The notes beneath the pieces were generated by a model. The model was not told where the DNA came from. It saw nothing but the letters and a program-made list of their open reading frames with translations, and did not search any database. A stretch of DNA of 64,000 nucleotides, taken from NCBI GenBank assembly GCA_025890175.1, contig JANPYM010000005.1:1626440-1690439 (forward strand). Direction: 5' to 3'. Both the position numbers and the translations under genes were made by a program. Source of the DNA: Ciborinia camelliae. Its lineage: Eukaryota > Ascomycota > Leotiomycetes > Helotiales > Sclerotiniaceae. Below, piece by piece: positions 32,678 to 43,337 of the stretch. Within the stretch, counting starts at the first letter, position 1. Each line of letters opens with the position of its first letter.

Positions 32678-33910
32678 ATCAATGTTTTCCTAAAAAGCAG
32701 AATCCCCTCCATTGCACCTGTCGAAGCATCCAATCGACCGCTCCTACCACATCTTAACCCTTACCTGACACCCGGCCGACCAATATTGAAGACATCAACT
32801 ACCTCTTCCTCTTCGATATCTAGTATTAGTACGGCATCAACCATTGATAGCACATTTTCCATAAGATCTTTTACACATGACTTGTCGCCGTCTACTCCAC
32901 CAAATGATCTCGAGGAGTCAATTAATCAACGGAGGACAACTAGATCTCGAAATTTGTATATTTCACCTACAAGGGCGCCAAGGAAGCTAGGAAATACATC
33001 TCAAGCAGCGTATTTCCTGTCCGAAATTGATGGAGATCAAGGTGGCAATGATGATGACCAAGATGAAGTGAAATTGAAGATACCTGGAGCTTTTCCAGAA
33101 GGCAATTTTATTCATACGAGGAGAAACTTGGACCTAGACAATGCCACCAATTCCACGCCCGTTCATTATCCCATGCTTCCAGCGGCAGTGTCCCAACGTC
33201 CAAAATTTACTCCCTACGGATCCTCTCACAAAAGTTCTCAAGAAATAAAACATTCCATACGGTCGCTACTCCAAAAGCCCCTCGAGCCTCACTACAACCT
33301 TACCCCCGGCTATATCTATGCCTTCAAATCTCCCATCTATGCCCCTTCCCACATAAAGATTGGCCAAACGAGTCGAGCTCCTGAAACTCGCATGCGTGAG
33401 TGGTCGAAATGTGGAATACCAATTTCTGAAGTTTGCGGATCTACATCTCTCATTGCATCCAAATCGTCCAATATTAGCAGTAAAGATGCTTTCTATCATT
33501 ACAATTTGGTTGAATCTATTATCTTCGAAGAATTTCATAACCAGCGCAAATGGTTTGAATGCGAAATTTGCAAAAACAACCAGCGTGGACCTAGAAGGCA
33601 TATAGAATGGTTGAAGATCAATGCATCAACTGCAACTCATGCAATCAACCGTTGGCGTACCTGGCTAGAAAGGGAAAAGCCTTTCACGTCATCAGGGAAG
33701 CTGACGGATTATTGGCAATGGGGAGTTGATGAGCTACCGAAGAGGTCGTCGAATATAGATTGGGACGATTGGACATCGCCCGGGTCGTGGGAGTATTGGG
33801 CTTTTCGGCTAGAGCAGTTTCCCCTCTATACTTCGAAGTTGAACCCACATATTATGAGGAAGGAGAAGCAATTTTGGACGATGGGATGCTTTTTCGTATT
33901 TGCTGTATAG
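32678..33910 (+). CDS. T5orf172 / MUG113-type GIY-YIG-superfamily domain protein (5' end unresolved)
   Basis: The C-terminal two thirds carry the T5orf172 domain: GYIYAFKSPIYAPSHIKIGQT, SRAPETRMREWSKCG, VESIIFEEFHNQRKWFECE and a final HIEWLKIN segment. In other fungi this family is annotated as meiotically up-regulated gene 113-like, with a GIY-YIG nuclease-like fold of unknown substrate. The N-terminal part is Ser/Thr-rich low complexity with an acidic patch (DGDQGGNDDDQDE). The frame is open from 32678, directly after a CAGTAG acceptor-like site, and reads as coding (RPLLPHLNPYLTPGRP) before any Met, so an upstream exon with the start codon is likely. The first in-frame ATG is at 33173. Stop 33908-33910. 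Confidence 0.75.
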   Translation: MNVFLKSRIPSIAPVEASNRPLLPHLNPYLTPGRPILKTSTTSSSSISSISTASTIDSTFSIRSFTHDLSPSTPPNDLEESINQRRTTRSRNLYISPTRAPRKLGNTSQAAYFLSEIDGDQGGNDDDQDEVKLKIPGAFPEGNFIHTRRNLDLDNATNSTPVHYPMLPAAVSQRPKFTPYGSSHKSSQEIKHSIRSLLQKPLEPHYNLTPGYIYAFKSPIYAPSHIKIGQTSRAPETRMREWSKCGIPISEVCGSTSLIASKSSNISSKDAFYHYNLVESIIFEEFHNQRKWFECEICKNNQRGPRRHIEWLKINASTATHAINRWRTWLEREKPFTSSGKLTDYWQWGVDELPKRSSNIDWDDWTSPGSWEYWAFRLEQFPLYTSKLNPHIMRKEKQFWTMGCFFVFAV

Positions 33911-34647
33911 CTCCGAGTTTACCTTTTTCTTTACAGTGGTATTGTTAGTTCTGTGACATGTTTTTAGAAAGTCTAATATCATCGATTCAAATATCTTCGC
34001 TTATAACGATTCTATCGAACTGCCTCCGTAGGTAGGTACCTCCAGCTACTTGAATAATGTTTTCGGCCAATCTAATTGTAGAAGCGAGGTACAGTTGGTT
34101 GAGTAAGGGCTCAGAAAAATGAATATGTTTCGGAGATGAAGGAGAAGATCTAAACTGTGTCTGCTTACATAAGCCTGGTCATCAGCTGATTCTACGCTAG
34201 ACTTGATAAATCCACCCCTGTTACTTACTCCGGCTGCAGTAGATCCCGTGTCTGTAGATTGTTTCACCTCGGCAAATGTGATGTCTGTGCGTTTCGACGA
34301 TCATTTAAGGTTAATTACCTTGTAAGGTTATCTGGCAGTAGGTACCTATTACTAAGGTACCTACGTACTCATAGCATATAAAAACTTCTCAACCTACAAC
34401 TCTCCATGCCGATGTGACATTTATTGTTGTTGATGACCTGTCTTGATTGTTAATCTTGTAAATTGATGAGCTAGGAGGGTTGGTTTTCTTACTTAGATAG
34501 TCTGGCATTTTTATCAGGATTTCGCATCCCTACTCTCAGCCAGAATCTTAAATATTATATATATATAGCTTGGAAAGTAAGGTCACTCATAAACTCCTAC
34601 TTTATATCAGTCCAAATGCTCATTTAACCCCGATCATTAGGACAGAC
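33911..34647. other. Intergenic region
   Basis: About 740 nt between two plus-strand genes, with TAGGTACCT motifs (34030-34050, 34335-34365) and a TATATATATAT run at 34555-34567 that could serve as the TATA element of the esterase gene. No gene seen. Confidence 0.55.
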
Positions 34648-35739
34648 ATGACTCGGCCACCTTCGCTGCCCCGAGGGCCAATCTATCAACCTACGTTGTC
34701 CATGTGGAGACGGGCAATTCTTGCTATCAAGCTACAGTTCCTCAAAACCATGACCAATATTTTCACCCCGATTGTCACCTCCTCCTACTTCCGCGGTTGT
34801 GCTAATCTCCCCACGTTCACCAAAACCTACCCCATCCACCCCTCTCTCACCCACAGAATCTGGATCCCTCCCACCTACAAATCTGGCGACCCACCACTTC
34901 CCCTCTACCTCAATATTCACGGCGGAGGTTTTGTTCTAGGAGTTCCCGCTGTAGATGATGGATTTTGCTCTTATTTCTCCTCTAAACATAAAATTCTGGT
35001 CGTCTCCCTGGATTACTCGAAAGCACCGGGATCCCCCTTTCCACTGGCGGTAAACGAACTAACCGATATCATAACCGCCATTCTCGCTGATGAATCTCTT
35101 CCTTTTCACCGCACCAAAGTCGCCATTGGTGGTTTTAGTGCCGGTGGGTGTTTTTCCCTTGCGGCTCCGCAAGCTGCATCTCTTCAAGGCAAAATCCAAG
35201 GCGTGTGTGCTTTTTACCCCGTGTGCAGTTTTGTGACGCCACAATCCGTATCTATTGCAGCGAGACCGAAGTATGCGCCCAAAGATCGATTGGAGGAAAT
35301 GGGGCCAATATTTAATTATGCATATATACCTCCCGGAACAGATTTATGTGATCCGAGACTAAGTGTAGCGTACGCGGAGAGAGAGACGTTGCCGAAGAAG
35401 ATTTGTATTGTGGGGTGTGAGTTGGATATGTTGTGGTATGACGCGGAGTTTATGGCTGAGAGGTTGGTGGGGAAGGAGAGGGTGGAAGGGGAGGTAGTTT
35501 GGGAGAAAGATGGGATCAGGTGGGAAAAGGTAATGGGGGTTGAGCATGGTATGTGACTTTTCGTCTCATGGGGTTTTGAAGGATGAATTAGAGATATGGT
35601 TACTGACTTTCATCTAGGGTTCGAAAGTGTAGAGGGGCTTCAGCAGAGAGATAAAGTAAAAAGAGAGAAGGAGATGGTGATAGGAAGGAAGATGTACGAT
35701 GATGCTGCGGAGTGGTTATTCAGAGAAGTTTACATTTAG
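34648..35739 (+). CDS. Alpha/beta-hydrolase fold-3 (hormone-sensitive-lipase-type) esterase
   Basis: 340-residue serine hydrolase of the HSL/arylacetamide-deacetylase family. Exons 34648-35548 and 35618-35739 are separated by a 69-nt intron (GTATGT...TCTAG, phase 1). The join restores GVEHGFESVEG around the catalytic His. The full triad is visible: Ser164 in GFSAGG, Asp260 in CELDML, His300 in EHGF. The oxyanion-hole motif HGGGF starts at residue 91. No signal peptide is evident, so it is probably intracellular; a hydrophobic stretch near residues 20-40 (WRRAILAIKLQFL) may associate with membrane. The substrate cannot be told from sequence; short-chain esters are usual. The open frame runs upstream to a TTG at 34570, but the ATG at 34648 is the first proper start. 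Confidence 0.9.
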
Positions 35740-37026
35740 AGTATCACTACATACTACTTTATTATTCTGCAATTGGCTTTTTTACTTTGCATCTGTTATA
35801 TATAAACCTTTATAGCATGATTCAGGAAAACAACCTTCCATGACCCGAAGCTATCATTATTGTTCGGATTTATATTAGATATTATTTATTATCCTTGAAA
35901 CTATTTAGATGAGAACCTTCATAATCTTACATTCGAAATAGCACTTACATATTCTTCTCCAAACTATTCAGATGTGATTTTTTCTGATATAAAGTTGTGA
36001 AGTAGTTTTTTAAGGAGGGGATATTTGCAGGGGGCAAACTTCAAAGACATCAAAGGTTCAAAGTAGCAAAGATATATATCATCAAAACATCTATCTGTTA
36101 AACCCGACAATCACTCCACCACACCTACCCCATCCGCATACCCCCAAGCCGGTTCAAAATTCTCCGTCCCCGTCCACGTTTCAGCCTGTCAGGCATCTTT
36201 CCCTACTCCCCAAGTATCGCCGTCTTCAATAATCATCATCTACATCAAACATATGCCCAGTGTATTATTTATGTGCCAGCCAAGAAATGATGATTGTTTC
36301 AAGATATCAAATTTATGCTATCTTGGCAATAATTTGGGATTTATGCGTGTCCAAACGGGTTGGGAGGAGCGAGAGAAGCGAGGGCACTGACGTCTTGGGG
36401 TGCGGCTCGCGGGCGGGGCCGAAGCGTGAAAGGCTCTCGGACCTTGGGTTTGACACTTGAAGGTAGGGATATAGATTTAAGCTAATGGTGTGCTGGTGTG
36501 AATTCCCCCTTTCCTCCCATTTTGTCTTGGGTCGGTTTGAAAGAGTGAGAGAGGTGTAAAAGAAAAATAGTTAGAGAAGATGTTGATATAAAATAGTTCT
36601 ACATACACTAGCTCGATACACAATAATAATAACAACAATAGAAGAAATAGTAGGTAAGTATCCGCCAAAGAAAAAGGAGAGAGAGTCCAAACAAGTGAAA
36701 ACAGAGATTGAATTTGATTTTAATCTCCTTACATAGATATATAAATTGCTTTCATTTGCTTTTATCCCCATCATTGATCTTCACCAATATTCCATCTTTC
36801 CTCCCAATCATAACCGTACGAGCAATGTGGTATACGAACAGCTTGATCCGAGCTATCAAAATGCCTTCGTAAGAGCCAAAAGAAAAACACACCCATAGCT
36901 CATATGCCCTGCAAAAGAATATATCAAACAAATGATCTCTTGATCTTTCTGACGCCTGCAAATTACATATTCCAATTCCACTCATTCCAGTTCGTATTGC
37001 TCCCCTAAAATACGAGATTTGAACAT
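35740..37026. other. Intergenic region with a possible coding scrap
   Basis: About 1.3 kb. On the minus strand at 36112-36230, one frame reads GDTWGVGKDA, TGA stop, QAETWTGTENFEPAWGYADG and VGVVE, then TGA. This looks like a decayed or spliced C-terminus of an unknown gene. The rest (36480-37026) is AT-rich 3' flank of the secreted-protein gene. No intact gene. Confidence 0.45.
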
Positions 37027-37878
37027 CTATTCCTCGTCATCGGCACTTCTTGTCTCGACAAAAGTAAGCTCGGCAACTTGTCCCTCAACCATATTGAGGT
37101 TAACACCATCAATAGCTTGACTTGGTTCGCGCTTGGAGACCGATGAACTGTTAAGATGTTCGACGTTGCGGACTGTGGAAATAGAATTTGTTTGCCCGAC
37201 TATTATGCTGCTATGTTAGCTCAAAGTTCTATGGTTGATGATGAATGAAGAAAAAAGTGACTAACCAGCGGGTCCACCGCGAATGAACATAGTAGTAACG
37301 GCGGTCTTCATCTTGGCATCGGCAGCACCATTTTCACGTTTGCCCATCGCGACCTTAGCAGCAGTATTGGCGGTGCTTCCAGCCTTGACGAGAATACCAA
37401 CACCAGAAGCTTCGGTTCCGAGTTGGACTTCTGGGCTGCTCTTGATAGCACCGGCAGCGTAGTTAAGGGCAGCATTCAATGTTTGAATATCACGTTTCTT
37501 GACTTGCTGAATATCGGATCTTTCGAGCTTGACGATGCGGGGTGCAATTTCCTTGCCCATTCCTTGGAGTGCTGTTACTTGGGGTTCGGTCTTGTCCTCG
37601 GCGGCTGGGGGTTCTTGGATAGAGGCAGTGTCAGGTGCGGCTGGGGGTTCTGCTTGCTCTTTTGTGGTGGATTCGGTGGTGGCACCGTTTGTTGCGGCCC
37701 CTGTAACAGCTGCTCCTTCAAGAGCATTCATAAGGTTTGAGACATCTGCTTTTCCTCCGAATGATATTTCACCATCACCGACTACCAAGGCAGGCGAGTA
37801 AGCTCCAAGGTTGATGTTCAAAGGAAGTGCCGAGATGCTAGTGGCGAGCATGGCCATGAGGAAATAGTTGTATAACAT
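37027..37878 (-). CDS. Secreted Ala/Thr-rich protein with dibasic (Kex2-type) sites
   Basis: 261-residue protein of unknown function. Exon 1 is 37878-37266 and exon 2 is 37199-37027, with a 66-nt intron (GTTAGT...TAATAG, phase 1). A signal peptide (about residues 1-18, MLYNYFLMAMLATSISALP) is followed by GAYSPALVVGDGEISFGG. The middle is Ala/Pro/Glu-rich and the C-terminal half has KKR, GKRE and SKRE dibasic sites, where the Golgi protease Kex2 could cut. There is one Met-rich hydrophobic patch (MKTAVTTMFIRGG), no Cys in the mature part, and no known domain that I recognise. Candidates are a cell-wall-associated protein or a processed secreted peptide precursor. Both are inference. Confidence 0.8.
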
Positions 37879-38996
37879 TTTGAAAGTGGGTGGTTATTGA
37901 TGGGTGCTTGCGTTAGGCGCGGGCTTGTGAAAAGAAAGTGCTGGGATTAATGAATAGATAAAATGTAAACCTTAAAGCGTCAAGCTTCGAAGTATAAAAT
38001 GAAGATCGCAGAGAATCAGATGGAGCACAGCTGAGGAATGAAAACTCTTGGGTGCATGAGGACAAGACCTCTTATATCAAGAACTTATAAAAGAAAATAT
38101 GTTGCCATTAACTTCTAGGGGTTGTGCAATATAGGTCTGGGCATCCCCAAGCCTCATCCACGGTCCCCAATATCTAAATAATGGTCAATCAAAAATCTTT
38201 CCCATAATGTGATATTGAAATCTCACAGGTCTAAATATAAACATTTTCACTCTCAAAAGCCTCAGTACATTTAATGCGAGAAAGCAATTATCTTGGCTGT
38301 GATAGCAAAATCGCGGTGACGTTTTGAAATGGAATTGGCAAGTTTAGCTATTCTTTTTTGGCATCAGATTTTTGATGCTTCCAGTTCTTGGCGGGTTCTA
38401 GGCTTGTGTGAGAGTCCCTCCAAGGTTACGGCGCAATTCCAGGACCTCCAAAAGCTATTTGCATCTCTAGAGGATCGTCTAGATTTTATATCCAAGTACA
38501 CTAATAACTAGATAATGTTGTTGTCACAAGATGGCCTCGGCAATTCCTCTTCACGTTTGATGGCTTTCCATCGCAAGTCTTGGTTGACATTTTCCAAATC
38601 GCTGTACACACATTCTCACGACCACGAATCAGAGTCAGATAGGTACAAAAATATCATTAAAGGAAGTATAAGTAAGTAGATTAAATAGTGGTAGGAACTT
38701 CACTGCCTAAGGACCAAAGTTTGAAGATGACATCTAGGATTAAATTGAAAGAAATTGTGTTTGAAATATTTGCTTAGTTAACGCCACATTGTTTGGGTGT
38801 AATCTCGTGGCTGTTTTCCATACTTCGAAGCTCGATATGCCTTTACATGACTTCTAAAATAGAAAGCTATATCAAGCTGGCATAGCTCGAAGATGAATGC
38901 AAGGATTGAACATCCCCTTCACAAAATGAACTGTAGCATATGGCACAATTTCGATAACACCGTGGAGTTGAAACATGAAGAGCCTAGTCTTCCGTA
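37879..38996. other. Intergenic region
   Basis: About 1.1 kb between two minus-strand genes: promoter of the secreted-protein gene and the 3' flank of the aldolase gene. A 60-codon plus-strand frame at 38329-38511 (MELASLAILFWHQIF...) has an ATG but no recognised domain and may be chance. Confidence 0.5.
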
Positions 38997-39862
38997 TCAT
39001 CCCCCTCCTGATGGGTCCATATTTGATACTTCGTTCTGATACAAAGGGCATACTTCCACTTCTCGTACCCATAACTGCCAAGGTCTTTCTGCCGAGTCGT
39101 CACTCATCTTTTCTGATCCAGAAGCTTGTTCGGCATTCAGAAATCTTATAGAGCCCAGCTCAGAAACTCTTTCCTCGGCATTTCTGAGCATAAGAGCATT
39201 TGTCTGTATACCCGCATTGACTTGGGTATAGACGGCACGATATACAGCTTGCCTGATACTGAATCCTAGGGTTGTGAAACCATGATTGGCCATTAGGACG
39301 ACGTTGTAATCTTGAGTAGTTGATTCCGGCCTGGAGAATTTCTCGGCCAAAGCAGCGCCAAACTTTTCAGAATTGACCAAAAAGTCTTGTCGATGGTTCG
39401 GTGTGTATAGCTCCGTGATATCAAAATTCGGCACATAATCACCTATAGGATATCACTATACATATTCATGCATCATTCCCGGAAGACTATCATACCTAAA
39501 AACCCAGCCAAGTGAAATGTCGGACGCATCTGAACCCCATTTATTGTGTAGGGTATCACGGCTTCGGCATGACTGTGGACAACACAATTGATGTCTGGAA
39601 ATCTCTTGTAAATTTCGCTATGGATAAACCGTTCTTGGTATCCCTTTTTCGCGTTCGGGTCTACCAAAGAACTATCGGATACATTGTATAGTATCAGGTC
39701 AGAGATTGATGAGACCAATGCTGGCGCCGTCGATGCCGACATGATAAAAATATCTGGGTTGTCCGGGTGCCGAAGAGATACATGGCCATAAGCATCGACA
39801 ACATTCCGATAATGCAGAATATGATTCGCGTGGATGAGATTTTGAATCTGAGGGTTGTTCAT
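38997..39862 (-). CDS. Class II aldolase/adducin-domain protein
   Basis: 270-residue protein of the zinc-dependent class II aldolase/adducin-head family. Exon 1 is 39862-39496 and exon 2 is 39442-38997; the 53-nt intron (GTATGA...TATAG, phase 1) splits the Gly of LAGFLGDYVPNF. Metal-ligand histidines sit in HSHAEAV (His96, His98), a Glu is at 77 in ERFIHSEIY, and another His in MANHGFTTLG. The C-terminus RPWQLWVREVEVCPLY is typical of fungal members. Bacterial relatives cleave sugar phosphates such as fuculose-1-phosphate. Fungal copies are mostly uncharacterised and cytosolic, so the substrate is not assigned. Confidence 0.9.
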
Positions 39863-41270
39863 TAACCTGAGTCCACAATCTTACATCTATCAATGCTAAC
39901 AGTTCAATCTTGAGACGTTCACGAAGCCATACTCCCAACACCAAGACGGCACCAATTGACTATCCCGTCTTTAAGAGTACATACAAGATATTTAGGACAT
40001 TATATTCTCGACACTAATAAGAGCTTGACCATAATCCAAGTCTTTGTGTTATTCAAATTGTTGAATGAGTAAAATGACCCCCACACTCACATCTGAGTTC
40101 TTCATTTTGCTGAATTGCTGAATGAATCTCACAATGTTTCCAAGTACAGTAGTAACCTTATGATTAATTGACACGAAGACACGACGGCGGTATCGTAAGA
40201 AGATGTTATTATATGACCTGGATGATGGTCACAACGACGATGATGAAGATGAAGATGATGAAGATTTATTGTTTGACAGATGGAGTTATCCGTGATCCGA
40301 TATCGATAGTACTGTATAGGTAGGTAGGTTAGTTAGGTAGGTGTAGGTTGATACAAAGTAAAGAAAACTCTTGGCGTTCTTGGCGTTCTTATTTCAGAAG
40401 GTCACACCCATCCCCACCACCACCCCACCATCATCCCACCACCACCTTCCAAAAATCACTTAACCTGATGTACCTCCACCAGCTCATATACCAGGTGGCT
40501 TGAGGTATATTGTACTAGTACCGGTATGACCAAAGTTAAAAACAACCACCATCACCCAATCAACCCATCACGAGTCAAGGGAACTTGAAGATAGGGAACG
40601 AAACTACGTTTGATCTTGGCCGCTGGAATCATCTGTATGAAGAAGATGATGAAGACGATGAAGATCAAGATCAAGACGAAGAAGACGAAGAAGAAGAAGA
40701 AGAAGAAAAAGAAGAACGATAAGTGACAAGGTTATGTATAGCCAGCGTGGCAGGATGGTAACATTGAAGGAAACTTACAGTACCTAATGTAAGATTACCT
40801 GACTGTCATTAACCCTACTAACTTTTCTATTTATTTAACGTTTGGGCAAATCATATCTTCTGATTCCTCTGATTCCTCTGATTTCCCCAATTCCTCTCAT
40901 TTGACTGCCGATCAGGGGATAAGCATAAATGGGGATCAATTTAGTTTAGTATCAAGCTTCAATTCTAGCCTGTTTAGGATCCTTGAAAATATCGTAGTCC
41001 GATATCACAATTGACCTATGAGCATGGAGTACTGCCTATTTTTCCAACCTTTCATTTTTAAACACCTTCTACTCTGAGTAAACATCTCCATTACTATCCG
41101 ACGCCAATAGAGTGTCTCATGTTTTGGGAAAGATTGCTTATCATGGCAAGTGCATGCAAAATGTTATATATCTACCGCCATGATGGAAGTAGGGAATTTC
41201 CTTTCTATCAAATAGAAGCATCAGCATCGATTTTCCTCGCTTTTCCTGGATCCTGAATTCTCGCATAACA
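39863..41270. other. Divergent intergenic region with purine-rich microsatellites
   Basis: About 1.4 kb between the aldolase gene (-) and RNase T2 (+). Holds GATGAAGAT runs (40230-40270), TAGGTAGGTTAG motifs (40317-40350), ACCACCACC tracts (40410-40450) and a long GAA/GAC run (40636-40720). No gene seen; probably both promoters. Confidence 0.6.
40636..40720. repeat. GAA/GAT/GAC trinucleotide tract
   Basis: Imperfect purine-rich trinucleotide run of about 85 nt, polypurine on the plus strand. Confidence 0.85.
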
Positions 41271-42798
41271 ATGGCTTCCTCGATATCCAAAGTTCTCTTG
41301 TCATTTATGCTTCTAGCACCAGCTGCACGTGCAGCCAGTCTAGCTGCGACTCCATTAGTATGTTCAAGCCCAGCATTGAGTTGTAGTGGTTCTTCTACCA
41401 ATACTTGCTGCTTCAATACTCCTGGTGGTCAATTGGTTCAAACCCAATTTTGGGATACGGATCCTAGCACAGGTATGTATATTTCCTTCCTTAAATCCTC
41501 CCCAGAAATAAAAACTTATCATTCTTAAGGCCCTTCAAACTCTTGGACAATCCACGGTCTATGGCCTGATCATTGCGATGGCACCTACGATTCGACCTGC
41601 GACACTAGCCGTGAATATTCAAGCATAACGAATATCCTCTCCGCCGCTGGTCAAACCTCTTTGCTCTCATATATGAATACCTACTGGGTCAGCGACGACT
41701 CGACAAATGAAGTATTCTGGGAACACGAGTGGAATAAGCACGGAACTTGTATCAGCACCCTAGAGCCCGCTTGCTATAGCAGCTACACCACAGGCGCAGA
41801 AGTCGTAGATTTCTTCAACGTTGCTGTTGACCTTTTCAAAATTCTTCCTACCTACACAGTACGTATTTGATTTAACCACATGCGCAAAAGAAACAAATAA
41901 ATAACATCATCCCAGTGGCTAGCCAATGCAGGCATCGTCCCCTCCAGCTCTAAAACCTACACCTCCGCTCAGATCCAGGCCGCTATCACCGCCGGATTCG
42001 GCTACCCCGCCACCATCCAATGTTCCTCCTCCTCCCTTGATCAAATCTGGTATTCCTTCGAAGTGCGCGGCTCTGTCGCAACAGGAACATTTGTCCCTAT
42101 TACCCCTGTCGGCCAATCCTCAAATTGCCCCACAACTGGTATTAAATACGGTGTCAAATCGGGCTCTGCATCTCCTACAACTACTGCTGGCGGTGGTGGA
42201 ACTACTACCACCACTGCAACTTCACCAGGGGGGACTGGCACATTCTCTGGATCGGGTTATTTGGAGGCGTATGTTGGAAGTTCTAATAATGGCTGCTTGA
42301 TCAGTGCGGGCACATGGTATACTTCTGGTACTTGTGCTACATATACTGCGACTACTTCTGGTAAGATTTTTTCTTCTGCCAAACCACATAGAGCCCTAGC
42401 TGTTCCTGTGTTACTATCCCCTGATTCCCAATCGGAAAATAGGAGGCCTAAACACATAATCTATCTGGCCCCTTCATATATCGCTTAACGAATATCACTA
42501 ACAACCCCAGGATCCGGCTTCACCCTCAAATCGTCCAAAGGTTCATGTGGTATATCTGGTAGTACATTTACATGCGGCTCCAGCGTCACTGCTACCGTCT
42601 TTGGAGTAAGTCTCTTTTCCCATTTCTTCCCCATTACCCACAGCCGACTAACACAACCCCCAGTCTTCCGGGGGCTACCTAACATACGGTGGTTCGTCCA
42701 CCTTTTACGCTACTGCCGTGCCATCCGGAACTACCCAAGCAACCGTCTACACCACTAGTCAAAGCGTTTCCGTAAAGTTCGCTTGGAGTGCCCTTTAA
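41271..42798 (+). CDS. Secreted ribonuclease T2 with C-terminal extension
   Basis: 401-residue acid RNase. Five exons: 41271-41472, 41530-41858, 41916-42360, 42511-42605, 42664-42798. A signal peptide (about residues 1-21) is followed by Cys-rich CSSPALSCSG. Both catalytic segments are intact: CAS1 WTIHGLWPD (His76) and CAS2 FWEHEWNKHGTC (His133, Glu134, His138). A Thr/Gly/Ser-rich linker (about 235-255) joins a C-terminal domain of about 140 residues with GSGYLEAYVG, CGISGSTFTCG and FYATAVPSG, as in the fungal RNase T2-like group with a C-terminal extension. It cleaves single-stranded RNA outside the cell or in the vacuole, for phosphate scavenging or stress tRNA cleavage. Intron 3 (150 nt) is longer than its neighbours. 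Confidence 0.93.
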
Positions 42799-43337
42799 TC
42801 ACGTGTATGGACGTGCCTCCTCGTTGCAAATCCGAATTACAAAGGGGTTGAGTTGGCGAGGATATGAAAATTGAGTCTGCAAAAATGTTGTAGCACGGCA
42901 TGACAAATGTGCTGGTTGTATTTAACCATTGGATTTAAGCATAAGCTTGGAATCGAACTCATCATTTTCTGTTGGCATCAACGTTGGGTGTTGGTATTGG
43001 GAGCTAAGGTTCACAGCGTTGATGGACATGCTCAGCTAAATCTCTAATCAGCCTTTATTGGTTGTGAGAGCTGTTAGGTTAGTGCGTATGCAAAAATTGG
43101 AAATATCTTTGAACTCAAAATAATCATGTCTTGTCCCCTTCATTCTAAGCCCGAGCCTCATTATTACTCATTCGCTCATACTGTGTGCCGCATCATAATG
43201 ATATTGAGCCAAAATTTTCTTAAGTCATACAATTAGCCAGGTTCTCTCGCATATTTTCGGTTCTCCCTTTGGTTCACTTTGAAGAGCCATAATCTATTTC
43301 CTCGGCGCCGAACAGCACTAGCTGCGAACCTCTGAGA
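42799..43337. other. Intergenic region
   Basis: About 540 nt between RNase T2 and the MetE-like locus. AT-rich, nothing recognisable. Confidence 0.5.
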
